A stretch of 64,000 bases of DNA from Cupriavidus sp. D39 (GCF_026627925.1 NZ_JAPNLE010000009.1:2232001-2296000); one strand, 5' to 3'. Shown: positions 8,469-18,567, numbered from the stretch's first letter. Made by a program: numbers and translations. Notes: generated from the letters alone by a model not told the origin.

Positions 8469-9284
8469 TCAGAGCGCCGGGTCCGACAGCCGTGCCGCCA
8501 GCGCGCGCAAGGCCGGCGCGAGCTTGTCGTGGAACACCGCCTCCGCCACCGAGCCATAGGATGCACTGCAGCTCAGCATGTGCAGCTCCTTTTCCCCCAC
8601 CGGACGGAATGCCACCGCGCACGCGTGGATGGCCGGGTGCCAGTCGCGGAACGACGCCGCATAGCCCAGGGTAGACGCCTGCGCCACCGTGGCGCGCATG
8701 GCCGCCTCCTGGGTTTTCCACTGCTCGGGATAGGCCAGGGCAAATTCCGCCAGCACGCGTTCGCGCTTGGCCGCCGGCAAGGCAGCCAGGTAGGCGCGGC
8801 CCATCGAACTCGACACCAGCGAGAGCCGCGACCCCACTCCCAGCCCCAGCATCACCCCCGCATCGTTGCGGATCGACTCGAGATAGATCACCTCCATGCG
8901 CTCGCGCTTGCCCAGCGATACCGACACGCCGTAAGCCTGGGCGAACGCCAGCATATGCGGGCGCGCCAGCGTCACCACATTGGAAGCGGACAGGTAGGAA
9001 TAGCCCAGCGCCAGCACGCCGGCATCGAGCGCGTACTTGCCCAGGCTATCGTCATAGCGCAGGTAGCCCAGTTGCACCAGCGTGCCGGCCAGCCGGCTCA
9101 CGGTGGCTTTGGGAAAACCCGTGCGGCGCACGAAATCCTGGTTGCCCAGCATCGACTCGCCGGTGCGGAAGCAACGCAGCAGTTCAAGGCCGCGCGCCAG
9201 CGCGGTAACAAAATTAGGATCGCTTTCGCGCGGTGTGACGCTGGCGGCATCCGCCGCAGGCGTGGCTTGCGATTCAGTGGCCAA
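8469..9284 (-). CDS. IclR-family transcriptional regulator
   Basis: An IclR protein of 271 residues from a TTG start at 9284, which has GGAG 7 nt upstream; no ATG is well placed. The N-terminal winged helix reads FVTALARGLELLRCF and TGFPKATVSRLAGTLVQLGYL. The C-terminal effector domain includes SLVSSSMGRAYLAALP. It is divergent from gcdH with nested palindromes in the shared region, so it probably controls gcdH and itself. The effector is not known; glutarate or an aromatic acid is only a guess. Confidence 0.88.
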   Translation of the reverse strand: MATESQATPAADAASVTPRESDPNFVTALARGLELLRCFRTGESMLGNQDFVRRTGFPKATVSRLAGTLVQLGYLRYDDSLGKYALDAGVLALGYSYLSASNVVTLARPHMLAFAQAYGVSVSLGKRERMEVIYLESIRNDAGVMLGLGVGSRLSLVSSSMGRAYLAALPAAKRERVLAEFALAYPEQWKTQEAAMRATVAQASTLGYAASFRDWHPAIHACAVAFRPVGEKELHMLSCSASYGSVAEAVFHDKLAPALRALAARLSDPAL

Positions 9285-9369
9285 AAGTGATCTCCGCGGT
9301 TGGGATGAAGGCAGATGAACGCGGCGCGCCCTATTGCACGGACCGCGCATTGCGATATACTACATCATC

Positions 9370-9394
9370 GGAACATAGTTCCGCAATGCGGAAC
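9370..9394. promoter_or_regulatory. nested inverted repeats between iclR and gcdH, candidate IclR operator
   Basis: Two overlapping palindromes share one half-site. GGAACATAGTTCC lies at 9370-9382, and GTTCCGCAATGCGGAAC, a perfect 8-bp inverted repeat around a single A, lies at 9378-9394. Dyad sites of about this size are typical for IclR dimers, and two overlapping sites could allow autoregulation plus control of gcdH. Function is inferred. Confidence 0.6.
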
Positions 9395-9509
9395 CGCGAA
9401 AGCACTTCGGCGGACCGCGGAATACGCCGATACTTGCTGAATTCAGGGTTGGCCCGCGAGGCCACCCATCCCGACCTGCACTAGACCTGCACTACCGAAG
9501 GAGACCTAC

Positions 9510-10703
9510 ATGGCTGCCAACGCCGAATTCCACTGGGCTGACCCGCTGTTGCTGGACGACCAGCTGAGCGCCGACGAGCGCATGGTGCGCGACGCCGCCC
9601 TGGCCTATTGCCAGGACAAGCTCGCCCCGCGCGTGCTGCAATCGTTCCGCAATGAGAAGACCGACATCGAGATCTTCCGCGAAATGGGCGAGCTCGGCCT
9701 GCTGGGCCCGACCATTCCCGAGGAATACGGCGGCCCGGGCCTGAACTACGTGGCCTACGGCCTGATCGCGCGTGAAGTGGAGCGGGTGGATTCGGGCTAT
9801 CGCTCGATGATGAGCGTGCAGTCGTCGCTGGTGATGGTGCCGATCCACGAATTCGGCACCGAAGCGCAAAAGCAGAAATACCTGCCCAAGCTGGCCACCG
9901 GCGAATGGATCGGCTGCTTCGGCCTGACCGAGCCGAACCACGGCTCCGACCCGGGCTCCATGATCACGCGCGCCAAGAAGGTGGCGGGTGGCTATGAGCT
10001 GTCCGGCGCCAAGATGTGGATCACCAACTCGCCGATCGCCGACGTGTTCGTGGTGTGGGGCAAGCTGGTCGGCGACGACGGCAAGGAAGCCATCCGCGGC
10101 TTCATCCTGGAAAAGGGCTGGAAGGGCCTGTCGGCACCTGCCATCCACGGCAAGGTCGGCCTGCGCACCTCGATCACCGGCGAAATCGTCATGGACCAGG
10201 TGTTCGTGCCGGAAGAGAACCTGATGCCGGGCGTATCCGGCCTGAAGGGTCCCTTCACCTGCCTGAACTCGGCCCGCTACGGCATCGCCTGGGGCGCCCT
10301 GGGCGCCGCCGAGTTCTGCTGGCATACCGCCCGCCAGTACACGCTGGACCGCAAGCAGTTCGGCCGCCCGCTGGCCGCCAACCAGCTGATCCAGAAGAAG
10401 CTGGCCGACATGCAGACCGAGATCACGCTGGGCCTGCAAGGTTGCCTGCGCCTGGGGCGCATGAAGGACGAAGGCACCGCCGCGGTGGAAATCACGTCGA
10501 TCATGAAGCGCAATTCCTGCGGCAAGTCGCTGGACATCGCCCGCGTGGCGCGCGACATGCTCGGCGGCAACGGCATCTCGGACGAGTTCGGCGTGATCCG
10601 TCACGTGGTCAACCTCGAAGTGGTCAACACCTACGAAGGCACCCATGACATCCACGCGCTGATCCTGGGCCGCGCCCAGACCGGCATCCAGGCGTTCTTC
10701 TAA
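9510..10703 (+). CDS. gcdH: glutaryl-CoA dehydrogenase
   Basis: A 397-residue acyl-CoA dehydrogenase matching the glutaryl-CoA dehydrogenase type, which oxidises and decarboxylates glutaryl-CoA to crotonyl-CoA in lysine and tryptophan breakdown. Key segments are [17 protein letters not shown] (flavin site), [20 protein letters not shown], and the catalytic-glutamate motif [17 protein letters not shown]. The start at 9510 follows GGAGACC. It is monocistronic here. The nearby kyn operon makes anthranilate rather than glutaryl-CoA, so the two are not obviously one route. Confidence 0.93.
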   Translation: MAANAEFHWADPLLLDDQLSADERMVRDAALAYCQDKLAPRVLQSFRNEKTDIEIFREMGELGLLGPTIPEEYGGPGLNYVAYGLIAREVERVDSGYRSMMSVQSSLVMVPIHEFGTEAQKQKYLPKLATGEWIGCFGLTEPNHGSDPGSMITRAKKVAGGYELSGAKMWITNSPIADVFVVWGKLVGDDGKEAIRGFILEKGWKGLSAPAIHGKVGLRTSITGEIVMDQVFVPEENLMPGVSGLKGPFTCLNSARYGIAWGALGAAEFCWHTARQYTLDRKQFGRPLAANQLIQKKLADMQTEITLGLQGCLRLGRMKDEGTAAVEITSIMKRNSCGKSLDIARVARDMLGGNGISDEFGVIRHVVNLEVVNTYEGTHDIHALILGRAQTGIQAFF

Positions 10704-10748
10704 AGCGCCGCGGTCCGCAGACCGGGCTCTCCCGCTCTCCCGCTAGAA

Positions 10749-10778
10749 ATAAAAAGGCCCGGCTGCAAAGCCGGGCCA
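10749..10778 (-). terminator. rho-independent terminator downstream of the peroxiredoxin gene
   Basis: A 9-bp stem of GGCCCGGCT and AGCCGGGCC (10756-10777) follows an AAATAAAAA run on the plus strand. Read on the minus strand it is a GC hairpin followed by TTTTTATTT, placed for the leftward peroxiredoxin transcript. It may also help stop gcdH from the other side. Confidence 0.75.
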
Positions 10779-10878
10779 AGCACACTACCAAGGAGAGACG
10801 ACGGGCGAGCCCATCGTTGTACAACACCGGTACGCCGGCCCGGCGCTACGCGCTCCGGCCGGCCTTCTGCTTTTCAGC

Positions 10879-11516
10879 TTACTTGTTGGGTTGCGGCGTC
10901 AGCCGCAGGTAGGGCCGAACGGCCTTGTATCCCTTCGGAAATTTCTGCTTTATCACGTCCTCGTCCTTCAGCGAGGGCACAATCACCACATCCTCGCCGT
11001 CCTGCCAGTTGCCCGGCGTGGCAACGCTATGGTTGTCGGTGAGTTGCAGCGAATCGATCACCCGCAGGATCTCGTTGAAATTGCGCCCGGTGCTGGCCGG
11101 GTAGGTGATGATCAGCCGGACCTGTTTTTCGGGTCGATCACAAACAGCGAGCGAACCATCAGGGTCTGGTTGGCATTGGGGTGAATCATGTCGTACAGCT
11201 CGGAAACCTTGCGGTCGCCATCGGCGATGATGGGGAAATTGACCGTGGTACCCTGGGTCGCGTTGATGTCCTTGATCCACTCGCGATGGGATTCGACAGG
11301 ATCGACCGACAGCGCGATGACCTTGACATTGCGTTTGGCAAAATCGCCCTTGAGCTTCGCCGTCAAACCCAGTTCGGTCGTGCACACCGGCGTGAAATCG
11401 GCCGGGTGTGAAAACAATACGCCCCAGCTCTCGCCAAGCCATTGATGAAAGCGAATCGGGCCTTCACTGGAATCCTGCTCGAAATCGGGTGCGATGTCGC
11501 CAAGACGTAGTGTCAT
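10879..11516 (-). CDS. 1-Cys peroxiredoxin (Prx6-like), frame break at 11125-11129
   Basis: A thiol peroxidase of about 212 residues that reduces hydroperoxides. The first frame gives MTLRLGDIAPDF and the peroxidatic-cysteine motif PADFTPVCTTE, then FPIIADGDRKVSELYDMI. The second frame gives RLIITYPASTGRNFNEILRV and the C-terminal dimer domain VIKQKFPKGYK. Adding one A to the five-A run (plus-strand T-run 11125-11129) joins them as a normal DPKKQVRLI segment. The length and the long C-terminal domain point to the 1-Cys Prx6 group. It is transcribed alone. Confidence 0.88.
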
Positions 11517-11744
11517 AAGTGTGTCCTCAAAGGGCAAATTCGGGTTGAACCAGTGTAGTGAGATTGCGATCCAACCCAAACGAATATAAAGTCACTACAA
11601 AATCACCTTTTTGTATCAAGACCTTTGTCCTGCGTCACTGTCCTACACGCTGTGTCGGACTCGTGGTGTTGAAACCACGGCGATTCCCCGCATATGCTAG
11701 TAAAGAGGGCGAGAAGCTGCCCGACAACGTGCGAGGAAGGCAAA

Positions 11745-12062
11745 ATGTCACAATCCGAAACCACCGCCCGCAAACAGGAGAAACTGATGAGCGATGTCAA
11801 GACCGTTTTGTCCGATGCCGAAGAACTGCTTAAGCAAGCGGCCTCGACCACCGGCGAGAAAGCTGCCGAACTGCGCGAGCGCGGCATGGGCCTGCTGAAA
11901 CAAGCCAAGGAGAAGGCCCAAGACCTCCAGGACGCCGTGGTCACCAAGAGCAAGGCGGCTGCACGTGCCACCGACGACTACGTCCATGACCATCCGTGGC
12001 GCGCTGTCGGCGTTGCCGCCGGCGTTGGCCTGCTGATCGGCCTGTTGCTGAACCGCAAGTAA
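11745..12062 (+). CDS. DUF883 family protein (YqjD/ElaB-like)
   Basis: A small 105-residue protein with a long charged amphipathic helix, rich in K, E and A, followed by a glycine-zipper membrane helix and a basic tail near the C-terminus (VGVAAGVGLLIGLLLNRK). This is the layout of E. coli YqjD and ElaB, membrane-anchored proteins that associate with ribosomes in stationary phase. The start at 11745 follows GAGGAAGG. It precedes a holin-like protein and a third small gene, matching the yqjD-yqjE-yqjK order. Confidence 0.85.
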   Translation: MSQSETTARKQEKLMSDVKTVLSDAEELLKQAASTTGEKAAELRERGMGLLKQAKEKAQDLQDAVVTKSKAAARATDDYVHDHPWRAVGVAAGVGLLIGLLLNRK

Positions 12063-12232
12063 TTCGCCAGGCATGCCGCCTCGCGCATGAACCCAAACGC
12101 CTTGCACCTGGGCCGCCACCCGTCGCGGCGCGGTGCCGGGCAACGCCCCGCCGGCGGTCAAGCACCGCTGGCGGGGCGTCCCGTCTGCAGCAGGTGCAGC
12201 GCTTCGCCGCTGCACGCCTTCGCCGGAATTGC

Positions 12233-12613
12233 ATGAGCGACCCCACCTCTTCCCCCAAGTTTATGGATGCCCTGCGCAGCCTGGCAGGATCATTGGTGGC
12301 GATGGTGCAGACGCGCCTTGAACTGGCCAGTGTCGAACTCGCGGAGGAACGCTCCCGGCTGATGAAGATGGCCTTGCTGGCCTGTTTCGGCCTGGTGTTC
12401 TTTGGCCTGGCCATGGTGACGCTGACCGTACTGATCGCCATCGTGTTCTGGGACACCTACCGCTGGCAGGCCCTGGGCGTGCTGGTGGCGGTCTACCTGG
12501 CCGCCTGCGCGATCTGCCTCGCGGTTGCCCGCCATCTGGTGCGCAATGCCCCGCCCCTGTTCGAAGCCACGCTGGCCGAGATCGATAAAGACCGGGAGAT
12601 CCTGCGCCGATGA
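12233..12613 (+). CDS. phage-holin-superfamily membrane protein (YqjE-like)
   Basis: A 126-residue protein with a soluble N-terminal helix (LVAMVQTRLELASVELAEE) and two hydrophobic helices around residues 45-70 and 75-100. This is the pattern of the PF07332-type YqjE family, often labelled holin III. It lies between the DUF883 gene and a gene overlapping its stop codon (ATG at 12610). It is probably an inner-membrane partner of the YqjD-like protein. No lysis gene is nearby, so a phage role is unlikely. Confidence 0.8.
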   Translation: MSDPTSSPKFMDALRSLAGSLVAMVQTRLELASVELAEERSRLMKMALLACFGLVFFGLAMVTLTVLIAIVFWDTYRWQALGVLVAVYLAACAICLAVARHLVRNAPPLFEATLAEIDKDREILRR

Positions 12614-13115
12614 GCACACCGCACACACCAGGCGAGCCGGCCGATCACGCGGCCGGCACCGCATCCACCTCCAACGCGCCTCGCTCGCACCAGCGCCCCG
12701 TGCGTTTCTCGCGCGAGGTGCGCCTGCCCTTGCCATTCGCAAGGAGCTGCTGATCACGCGCGCCGCGCTGGAGCGCTACGACTGCGCCCAGGCGCTCCAT
12801 CACGTCCGAGGCAGCGCGACCCGCCTCGGCCGATTCAGCACCTGGCTGCCGCGCATGACCCGGCCCGCCTCCTGGCTCAAGCTGCTCGGACTGGCCAAGG
12901 ACTACCCAATGCTCAGCACGGCCGTGTCCCTGGCGCTGCCGTTGCTGCGCAAGACCCCGGTGCTGCGCTGGACCTGGAAGCTGTCCAAGTTCGGCGCACT
13001 GGCCGCAGCCGGCTACTGGGCCTACGAGACTTTCCAGAAGAGCTCCGTCCAGGCTGCCCGCAAGCCCCCTTCCGACACCGTCGACACCGGGTTCCGCGAC
13101 CCGCTGGTGCGTTAG
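12610..13115 (+). CDS. hypothetical protein in YqjK position; frame break at 12727-12729
   Basis: The start overlaps the stop of the upstream YqjE-like gene. The first 40 residues are in one frame. The rest (LAIRKELLITRAALERYDCA, then LSKFGALAAAGYWAYETFQK) is in another. Adding one C to the CCC run at 12727-12729 joins them into 168 residues. The protein has an Arg-rich N-terminus and a weakly hydrophobic C-terminal helix. Position equals yqjK of enteric bacteria, but the protein is longer and I see no firm homology. Confidence 0.6.
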
Positions 13116-13278
13116 CACCGCGTTTTCGCCATGCATGGCCGCCACCTGCGCCGGCCTTGCCTACCGAGGCCTGCCATACGGCAATGAAGGCAATGAGCGC
13201 CACGCGCCGCGGCGAGCCGCCGTACGCCACCATGGCGGCGCGCGCTCCAACGCTTTTTCGACGCAAGGTGACAGCGCA

Positions 13279-14511
13279 ATGACCCAACGAGCGGATATGC
13301 AGCAAAAGTCGTTCTACCTGCTGCTGGCAGTAGTCTCGGTAGCTTTTTGCTTCGTCCTGTGGCCTTTCTCCGGCGCCGTGTTCTGGGGCGCCATCCTGGC
13401 CATCATCTTCACGCCGTCCAACAACTGGCTGACCCGTCGCATGGGCGGCCGGCGCAACCTGGCCTCGCTGACCACGCTGACGCTGTGCCTGCTGATCGTG
13501 GTGCTGCCGCTGATCTTTGTCACCGGCGCCCTGATCCAGGAAGGCAGCACCGTCTACCAGCAGATCAAGTCCGGCCAGATCAATTTCGGCGCCTACTTCC
13601 AGCAAGCCGTGCACGCCCTGCCGCCGTCGGTGACAAGAGTGCTGGACCGCTTCGGGCTGACCGATATCAGCGACCTGCAGCAAAAGCTCACCACGGGGGC
13701 TACCCAGGCCAGCCAGATCATCGCCACGCAGGCATTGAGCATCGGGCAGAACACGTTCCAGTTCATGGTCAGCTTTGGCGTGATGCTGTACCTGCTGTTC
13801 TTCCTGTTGCGCGATGGCCCGCAGATTTCCAAGCTCATCATGCGGGCGATCCCGCTGAGCGAGCCGCACAAGCAGCACCTGCTGCGCAAGTTCACCACCG
13901 TGGCCCGCGCCACCGTCAAGGGCAACATCGCCGTGGCTGCGGTGCAGGGCGCACTGGGCGGCCTGATCTTCTGGTTCCTCGGCATCCAGGGCTCGCTGCT
14001 GTGGGGCGTGCTGATGGGCTTCCTGTCGCTGCTGCCGGCGGTCGGCGCGGCGCTGATCTGGGGACCGGTGGCGATCTACTTCCTGCTGACCGGCGACGTG
14101 GGCAAGGGCTCCATCCTGATCGGCTTCTGCGCGGTGGTGATCGGCGCGGTGGACAACGTGCTGCGCCCCATCCTGGTCGGCAAGGACACCCGCATGCCCG
14201 ACTGGGTGGTGCTGATCTCCACGCTGGGCGGCATGGCGCTGTTCGGGCTGAGCGGCTTCGTCATCGGCCCGCTGATCGCCGCGCTGTTTATCGCCAGCTG
14301 GGACCTGTCCACGTCCACGCGCGAAGAAATCGAGCGCCGGGATGCCGCCCAGGACAAGGAGCCAAAGCCACCTGCGCCCCCGAAGGCAAAACCGGGCAAG
14401 CCGCGCGTACGGATTGAGCCCTGCCGCTGCTTGCCGGGACCGAACACACCAAGGAGTGAGCATTGCGTCAAGACAACCCAGCATCCGGTGCAACGGCGCC
14501 GGCAAAGGTAA
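13279..14511 (+). CDS. AI-2E family transporter (PerM/TqsA-type membrane protein)
   Basis: About 410 residues with roughly eight transmembrane helices: two at the N-terminus (YLLLAVVSVAFCFVLWPF and AVFWGAILAIIF), one near LLIVVLPLIFVTGAL, a long periplasmic/cytoplasmic middle, then a C-terminal helix cluster with SLLPAVGAALIWGPVAIYF and FGLSGFVIGPLIAALFI, which is the family signature. Members include AI-2 exporters and Na+/H+ antiporters; the substrate here is not known. The tail after about residue 370 is polar and runs into the next gene, so its last 40 residues are doubtful. The start at 13279 is preceded by AAGGTG. Confidence 0.82.
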   Translation: MTQRADMQQKSFYLLLAVVSVAFCFVLWPFSGAVFWGAILAIIFTPSNNWLTRRMGGRRNLASLTTLTLCLLIVVLPLIFVTGALIQEGSTVYQQIKSGQINFGAYFQQAVHALPPSVTRVLDRFGLTDISDLQQKLTTGATQASQIIATQALSIGQNTFQFMVSFGVMLYLLFFLLRDGPQISKLIMRAIPLSEPHKQHLLRKFTTVARATVKGNIAVAAVQGALGGLIFWFLGIQGSLLWGVLMGFLSLLPAVGAALIWGPVAIYFLLTGDVGKGSILIGFCAVVIGAVDNVLRPILVGKDTRMPDWVVLISTLGGMALFGLSGFVIGPLIAALFIASWDLSTSTREEIERRDAAQDKEPKPPAPPKAKPGKPRVRIEPCRCLPGPNTPRSEHCVKTTQHPVQRRRQR

Positions 14512-16357
14512 AGCACTACAGCGTGCGCGAGCTGTTCCGCAAGCCGGACCGTTCGCAGTTCTCGATCTCGCCGGATGGCCGCCACCTGTCCTTCCTCGCC
14601 CGGCACCAAGGCCGCCAGAACGTCTTCGTGCAGGCCATCGACGCCGATGGCAACCTGCTGGGCGAAGCCCGGCCGCTGACCCGCGAGAGCGAGCGCGACC
14701 TGCCCTTCCACACCTGGAAGGGCAACGCGCACATCCTGTATGCGAAGGACTTTGGCGGCGACGAGAACTTCCACGTGCTGTCGGTGCCGATCGACGGCGG
14801 CGAGCCCGTCGACCTCACCCCGTACCCGGGCGTGCGCGCGGAGATCATCGACGATCTCGAGGACGATGACCGCCATATCCTGCTGTCGCACAACAAGCGC
14901 GACCCGGAGGTATTCGACGTGCTGCGCGTCGACGTCGTCACGGGCGAGTCCGTGCAGATCGCGGAGAACCCCGGCAACGTGATGAGCTGGGGCACCGACC
15001 ACGCTGGCCGCCTGCGGGTGGCAAGCGCCAGCGACGGCGTGAACACCACCCTGCTCTACCGCGATACCGAGGACGAGCCCTTCCGCCCGATCCTGACCAC
15101 CGACTTCCGCGAGACGGTCTCGCCGCTGTTCTTCACCTTCGACGACAAGCAGCTGTACGTGCAGTCGAATCGCGGCCGCGACAAGACGGCGATCTTCGAG
15201 TTCGATCCGCAGACGGCCCGGGAAGGCCGCCTGGTCTTCGAGCACGACGAGGTGGATGTCGGCGGCCTGTCCCACTCGCGGCGTCGCCGCGTGCTGACCG
15301 CCGCCTGGTACACCGACTGGAAGACGCACCGCCATTTCTTCGACGCCCACGCCGAGCAGATCCATGCCGACCTGGAGCGGCAACTGCCGGGCTACGAGCA
15401 CCACGTCACCAGCATCACGCGCGACGAGACCCGTATGATCGTCTCCGCGTCGAGCGACAAGACCACCGGCACGCGCTACCTGTACGACAGCGGCACAAAA
15501 AACTGGTCACGCTCGGCAAGGTGCAACCCTGGCTGGATGAAGCCGACATGGCCGGCATGCAGCCGATCCGCTTCACCTCGCGCGACGGCCTGCAGATCCA
15601 CGGCTACCTGACGCTGCCGGTGGCCAGCGCGGGAGAGCCTGCACCGCAGGGCCTGCCTCTAGTGGTCAACCCGCACGGCGGCCCGTGGACGCGCGACGTA
15701 TGGGGCTTCAACCCCGAGGTGCAACTGCTCGCCAATCGCGGCTACGCGGTGCTGCAGATCAACTTCCGCGGCTCCACCGGCTATGGCCGCGCGTTCTGGG
15801 AGGCGAGCTTCAAGCAGTGGGGCAAGACGATGCAGCACGATATCGACGACGGCGTCGACTGGCTCGTCGCGCAAGGCATCGTGGACCCCAGGCGCATCGC
15901 GATCTACGGAGCAAGCTATGGCGGCTATGCGACGCTGGCAGGCGTGGCCTTCACGCCGGACCGCTATGCCGCGGCCATCGACTATGTCGGCGTATCGAAC
16001 CTGTTCACGCTGCTGGAGACGATTCCCGCGTACTGGAAGCCGATGCTCGACATGCTGTACGAGATGGTCGGCAACCCCAACGTCGAAGCCGAGCGCCAGG
16101 CCCTGCACGATGCCTCGCCGGTGTTCTTCGCCGACAGGATCCGCACGCCGCTGCTGGTGGCGCAAGGCGCCAACGATCCGCGCGTCAAGCAGGCAGAGAG
16201 CGACCAGATCGTACAGGCGCTACGCTCGCGCGGCGTGGATGTGGAATACCTGCTCAAGGAAAACGAGGGCCACGGCTTCCACAACGAGGAAAACACCTTC
16301 GACTTCTACGAAGCCATGGAGGCGTTTCTCGCCAGGCACCTGGCCAAGAAGGGTTGA
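14463..16357 (+). CDS. S9 family prolyl oligopeptidase/acylaminoacyl peptidase, frame break at 15497-15502
   Basis: A serine peptidase of about 631 residues: an N-terminal beta-propeller (SISPDGRHLSFLARHQGRQN onward) and a C-terminal alpha/beta-hydrolase domain. The catalytic triad is visible as GASYGGYA (Ser), GANDPRVKQ (Asp) and EGHGFHNEEN (His). The halves lie in two frames. One additional A in the six-A run at 15497-15502 joins them as GTKKLVTLGKVQPWLDEAD. The probable start is a TTG at 14463 with AAGGAG upstream. It lacks a signal peptide, so it is likely cytoplasmic. Confidence 0.88.
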
Positions 16358-16411
16358 TCCAGGGGGTGATCCGCGCCGAAATACTACGAAAGCCACGCGC
16401 GGGGCATGAAA

Positions 16412-16443
16412 CAAAAAAGGCGTAGCGGTTGCCCGCTACGCCT
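16412..16443 (-). terminator. rho-independent terminator of tRNA-Lys
   Basis: A perfect stem of AAGGCGTAGCGG with CCGCTACGCCTT around a short loop. On the minus strand it is followed by TTTTTTGT. It lies just downstream of the tRNA-Lys gene and also between it and the convergent peptidase gene. Confidence 0.85.
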
Positions 16444-16454
16444 TCTCGCAATGC

Positions 16455-16530
16455 TGGTGGGTCGTGCGTGACTCGAACACGCGACCAACGGATTAAAAGT
16501 CCGCTGCTCTACCGACTGAGCTAACGACCC
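16455..16530 (-). tRNA. tRNA-Lys (anticodon TTT)
   Basis: Read on the minus strand, GGGTCGT pairs with ACGACCC as acceptor stem. The anticodon loop is CTTTTAA with anticodon TTT, the T-arm has the usual GTTCGAGTC, and the gene ends with encoded CCA (76 nt in total). Cloverleaf arms are all present. It has its own consensus promoter and terminator. Confidence 0.97.
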
Positions 16531-16548
16531 GGAAAAACTGAAGCCGCG

Positions 16549-16578
16549 ATTATAGGAATATCTTGGCGCTAAAGTCAA
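16549..16578 (-). promoter_or_regulatory. sigma-70 promoter of tRNA-Lys
   Basis: On the minus strand TTGACT (16573-16578) is followed 18 nt later by TATAAT (16549-16554), a near-consensus pair ending about 18 nt before the tRNA 5' end. A GC-rich discriminator follows, as is usual for stable RNA genes. Confidence 0.8.
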
Positions 16579-16601
16579 CCTTTGAACGCGAACTACTCGT
16601 G

Positions 16602-17717
16602 CTAGATCATGCGCTCAAGCCGCCATATCTGGTAGCGGAAGCCCAGCACCGCGCCAACCAGGATGCCGGCCAGCGCGATAAAGGAGCCAATCGCCAGCGT
16701 GGATACGCCTGACAAGCCCTGCCCGATGGTGCAGCCCAGCGCGGTCACGCCGCCCGCGCCCATCAGGATGCCGCCCACCAGATGGTTGCCAACGTCCTCG
16801 GCGCTGCCAAAGCCTTCCCAGCGGAAGGTGCGGGTCGCCAGCGCATACGCGGCGGCACCCGCCACCACGCCCAACACGCTGACGATGCCGATGGTCAGCA
16901 CCTTGCTCTTGTCGCTGAACATCATCAGCCAGTCGAGGGTGTAGGCGTAGGGGGCGACGAAGCTCAGGCTCTCCATGCGGCCGCTGTTGCTGGCGACGAA
17001 CAGTTCGTCGAGCGTATTGGGATCTTCGGCGACATAGCCCAGGTGCCCGGATACATACCACATGGCCACGATGATCAGGCCCACGGCCAAGCCGCCCAGC
17101 AGGTTATCGAAGGTACGGAAGCCGCGTCCGGCCAGCGCCCAGATCACCAGCGCCCCGCCCAGCACCAGCGCGATGCCCAGCTGCAGGGTGGCGCGCGCCA
17201 TGCCGCTGGCCTGCGCCAGCACGGAGGGCAGGTCCTGCGTGGTGGGCAGCGTGAGGGCCACGGCATCGACGGTGTTCACGCGAATCACGCCAAACAGGCC
17301 GCGCAGCGTCATATAGGCCGACAGCCCCAGGAAGGCGAACACCACCAGCGACTTCAGGTTGCCGGCGCCGATGCGCACCAGCGTCTTGCTGCCGCAGCCC
17401 GAGGCCAGCACCATGCCGAAGCCGAACATCAGCCCACCCACCAGGGCCGAGAGCCAGCTGAGCTTGCTGGCGGCATAGATGGTCTTGGTGGGATCGATGT
17501 AGCCGCCCGCGGCCAGCGCGGCGGTGCCGATCATGGCCACGCCGATGGCCAGCCCCCACATGCGCATGCGGGTCCAGTCGCCCATGTTGACGATGTCGGA
17601 GACCGCGCCCATGGTGCAGAAGTGCGTGCGCTGGAGCACAGCCCCAAAGGCGAAGGTCAGGATGAAGGTGCTCGCCAGTACGGTACGGCTGAGCGCGGCA
17701 ATATCGATTTCGGGCAT
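16602..17717 (-). CDS. YeeE/YedE family membrane transporter (sulfur-compound type)
   Basis: A 371-residue, highly hydrophobic protein with about nine to ten helices. Conserved cysteine motifs of the YeeE/YedE family are visible: RTHFCTMGAVSD near the N-terminus, ASGCGSKTLVRIGAGNLKS, and ALGCTIGQGLSG near the C-terminus. In characterised YeeE these cysteines line a path for thiosulfate uptake. Here the substrate could be thiosulfate or another sulfur or selenium compound. The start at 17717 gives the family length. It is downstream of queC on the same strand; a shared transcript is possible. Confidence 0.85.
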   Translation of the reverse strand: MPEIDIAALSRTVLASTFILTFAFGAVLQRTHFCTMGAVSDIVNMGDWTRMRMWGLAIGVAMIGTAALAAGGYIDPTKTIYAASKLSWLSALVGGLMFGFGMVLASGCGSKTLVRIGAGNLKSLVVFAFLGLSAYMTLRGLFGVIRVNTVDAVALTLPTTQDLPSVLAQASGMARATLQLGIALVLGGALVIWALAGRGFRTFDNLLGGLAVGLIIVAMWYVSGHLGYVAEDPNTLDELFVASNSGRMESLSFVAPYAYTLDWLMMFSDKSKVLTIGIVSVLGVVAGAAAYALATRTFRWEGFGSAEDVGNHLVGGILMGAGGVTALGCTIGQGLSGVSTLAIGSFIALAGILVGAVLGFRYQIWRLERMI

Positions 17718-17782
17718 GGGTGTCCGGCGGGGGAAGCGCAACGGGTGGGTGCGCGCAAGCGCGCTTGTGGCAACGGCAACCG

Positions 17783-18466
17783 TCAGGCGGCGCCCTGGTA
17801 GCGGGTGGGATCGGGCACGCCGGCGGCCTCGAAGCCCGCGCGGCGGATGCGGCAGGAGTCGCACACGCCACAGGCACGGCCGTCGTCGTCGGCCTTGTAG
17901 CACGACACCGTCATGCCGTAGTCCACCCCGAGCTTGACCCCAGCGCGGATGATCTCGCCCTTGGTCATGTCGATAATGGGCGCGTGCACACGGATGCGTT
18001 CGCCTTCCACGCCGGCCTTGGTGGCCAGGTTGGCAAGCGCCTCGTAGGCGGACACATACTCGGGCCGGCAATCCGGATAGCCGGAGTAGTCGACCGCGTT
18101 GGCGCCGAAGAACAGGTCGCGGCCGCCAATGGCCTCGGCCCAGCCCAGGGCCAGCGACAGCATGATGGTATTGCGGGCCGGCACGTAGGTGACCGGAATG
18201 CCGCCAACGGCGCCGTCGGTGGGCACCTCAAGGCTATCGTCGGTCAGCGCGGAGCCGCCGAAGCGGCGCAGGTCGAGGTCGATGATCTCGTGGCGCACCG
18301 CGCCCAGGGCGGCGGCCACGCGCTTGGCGGCTTCCAGTTCCGAGGAGTGGCGCTGGCCGTAGCGCATCGACAGCGCATAGGTCTCGAAGTCCTGCGCATT
18401 GGCCATGGCAAGGACGGTGGCGGAGTCCAGGCCGCCGGAAAGCAGGACGATAGCGCGTTTTTTCAT
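17783..18466 (-). CDS. queC: 7-cyano-7-deazaguanine synthase
   Basis: A 227-residue ATP-dependent enzyme that converts 7-carboxy-7-deazaguanine to preQ0 in queuosine biosynthesis. It shows the ATP pyrophosphatase loop [14 protein letters not shown], the segment [18 protein letters not shown], and the zinc-binding cysteines [18 protein letters not shown]. Length is normal. No queD, queE or queF lies in the window. Confidence 0.96.
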   Translation of the reverse strand: MKKRAIVLLSGGLDSATVLAMANAQDFETYALSMRYGQRHSSELEAAKRVAAALGAVRHEIIDLDLRRFGGSALTDDSLEVPTDGAVGGIPVTYVPARNTIMLSLALGWAEAIGGRDLFFGANAVDYSGYPDCRPEYVSAYEALANLATKAGVEGERIRVHAPIIDMTKGEIIRAGVKLGVDYGMTVSCYKADDDGRACGVCDSCRIRRAGFEAAGVPDPTRYQGAA

Positions 18467-18540
18467 GATGGCAGGGCGCGGCGCCTGGCGGCGCCACGCA
18501 AAATTCGAGGCGAATCGCGTATTTTAGCGCGGCCAGGACA

Positions 18541-18567
18541 AAGGGCCCGCGAAAAGCGGGCCCTTTG
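18541..18567 (-). terminator. terminator at the end of the tol-pal operon
   Basis: AAAGGGCCCGC and GCGGGCCCTTT form an 11-bp perfect stem around a five-base loop. It lies between cpoB and queC, both leftward, so it separates the tol-pal transcript from queC. T-rich tails exist in both directions but are short. Confidence 0.7.

Noticed and set aside
12233..12613. Prophage holin
   Set aside because: The gene lies in a yqjD-yqjE-like trio without lysis, capsid or tail genes; family naming alone suggests a phage.
17783..17783. Queuosine gene cluster (queD, queE, queF) next to queC
   Set aside because: Only queC is present; its neighbours are the YeeE/YedE transporter and the tol-pal operon.
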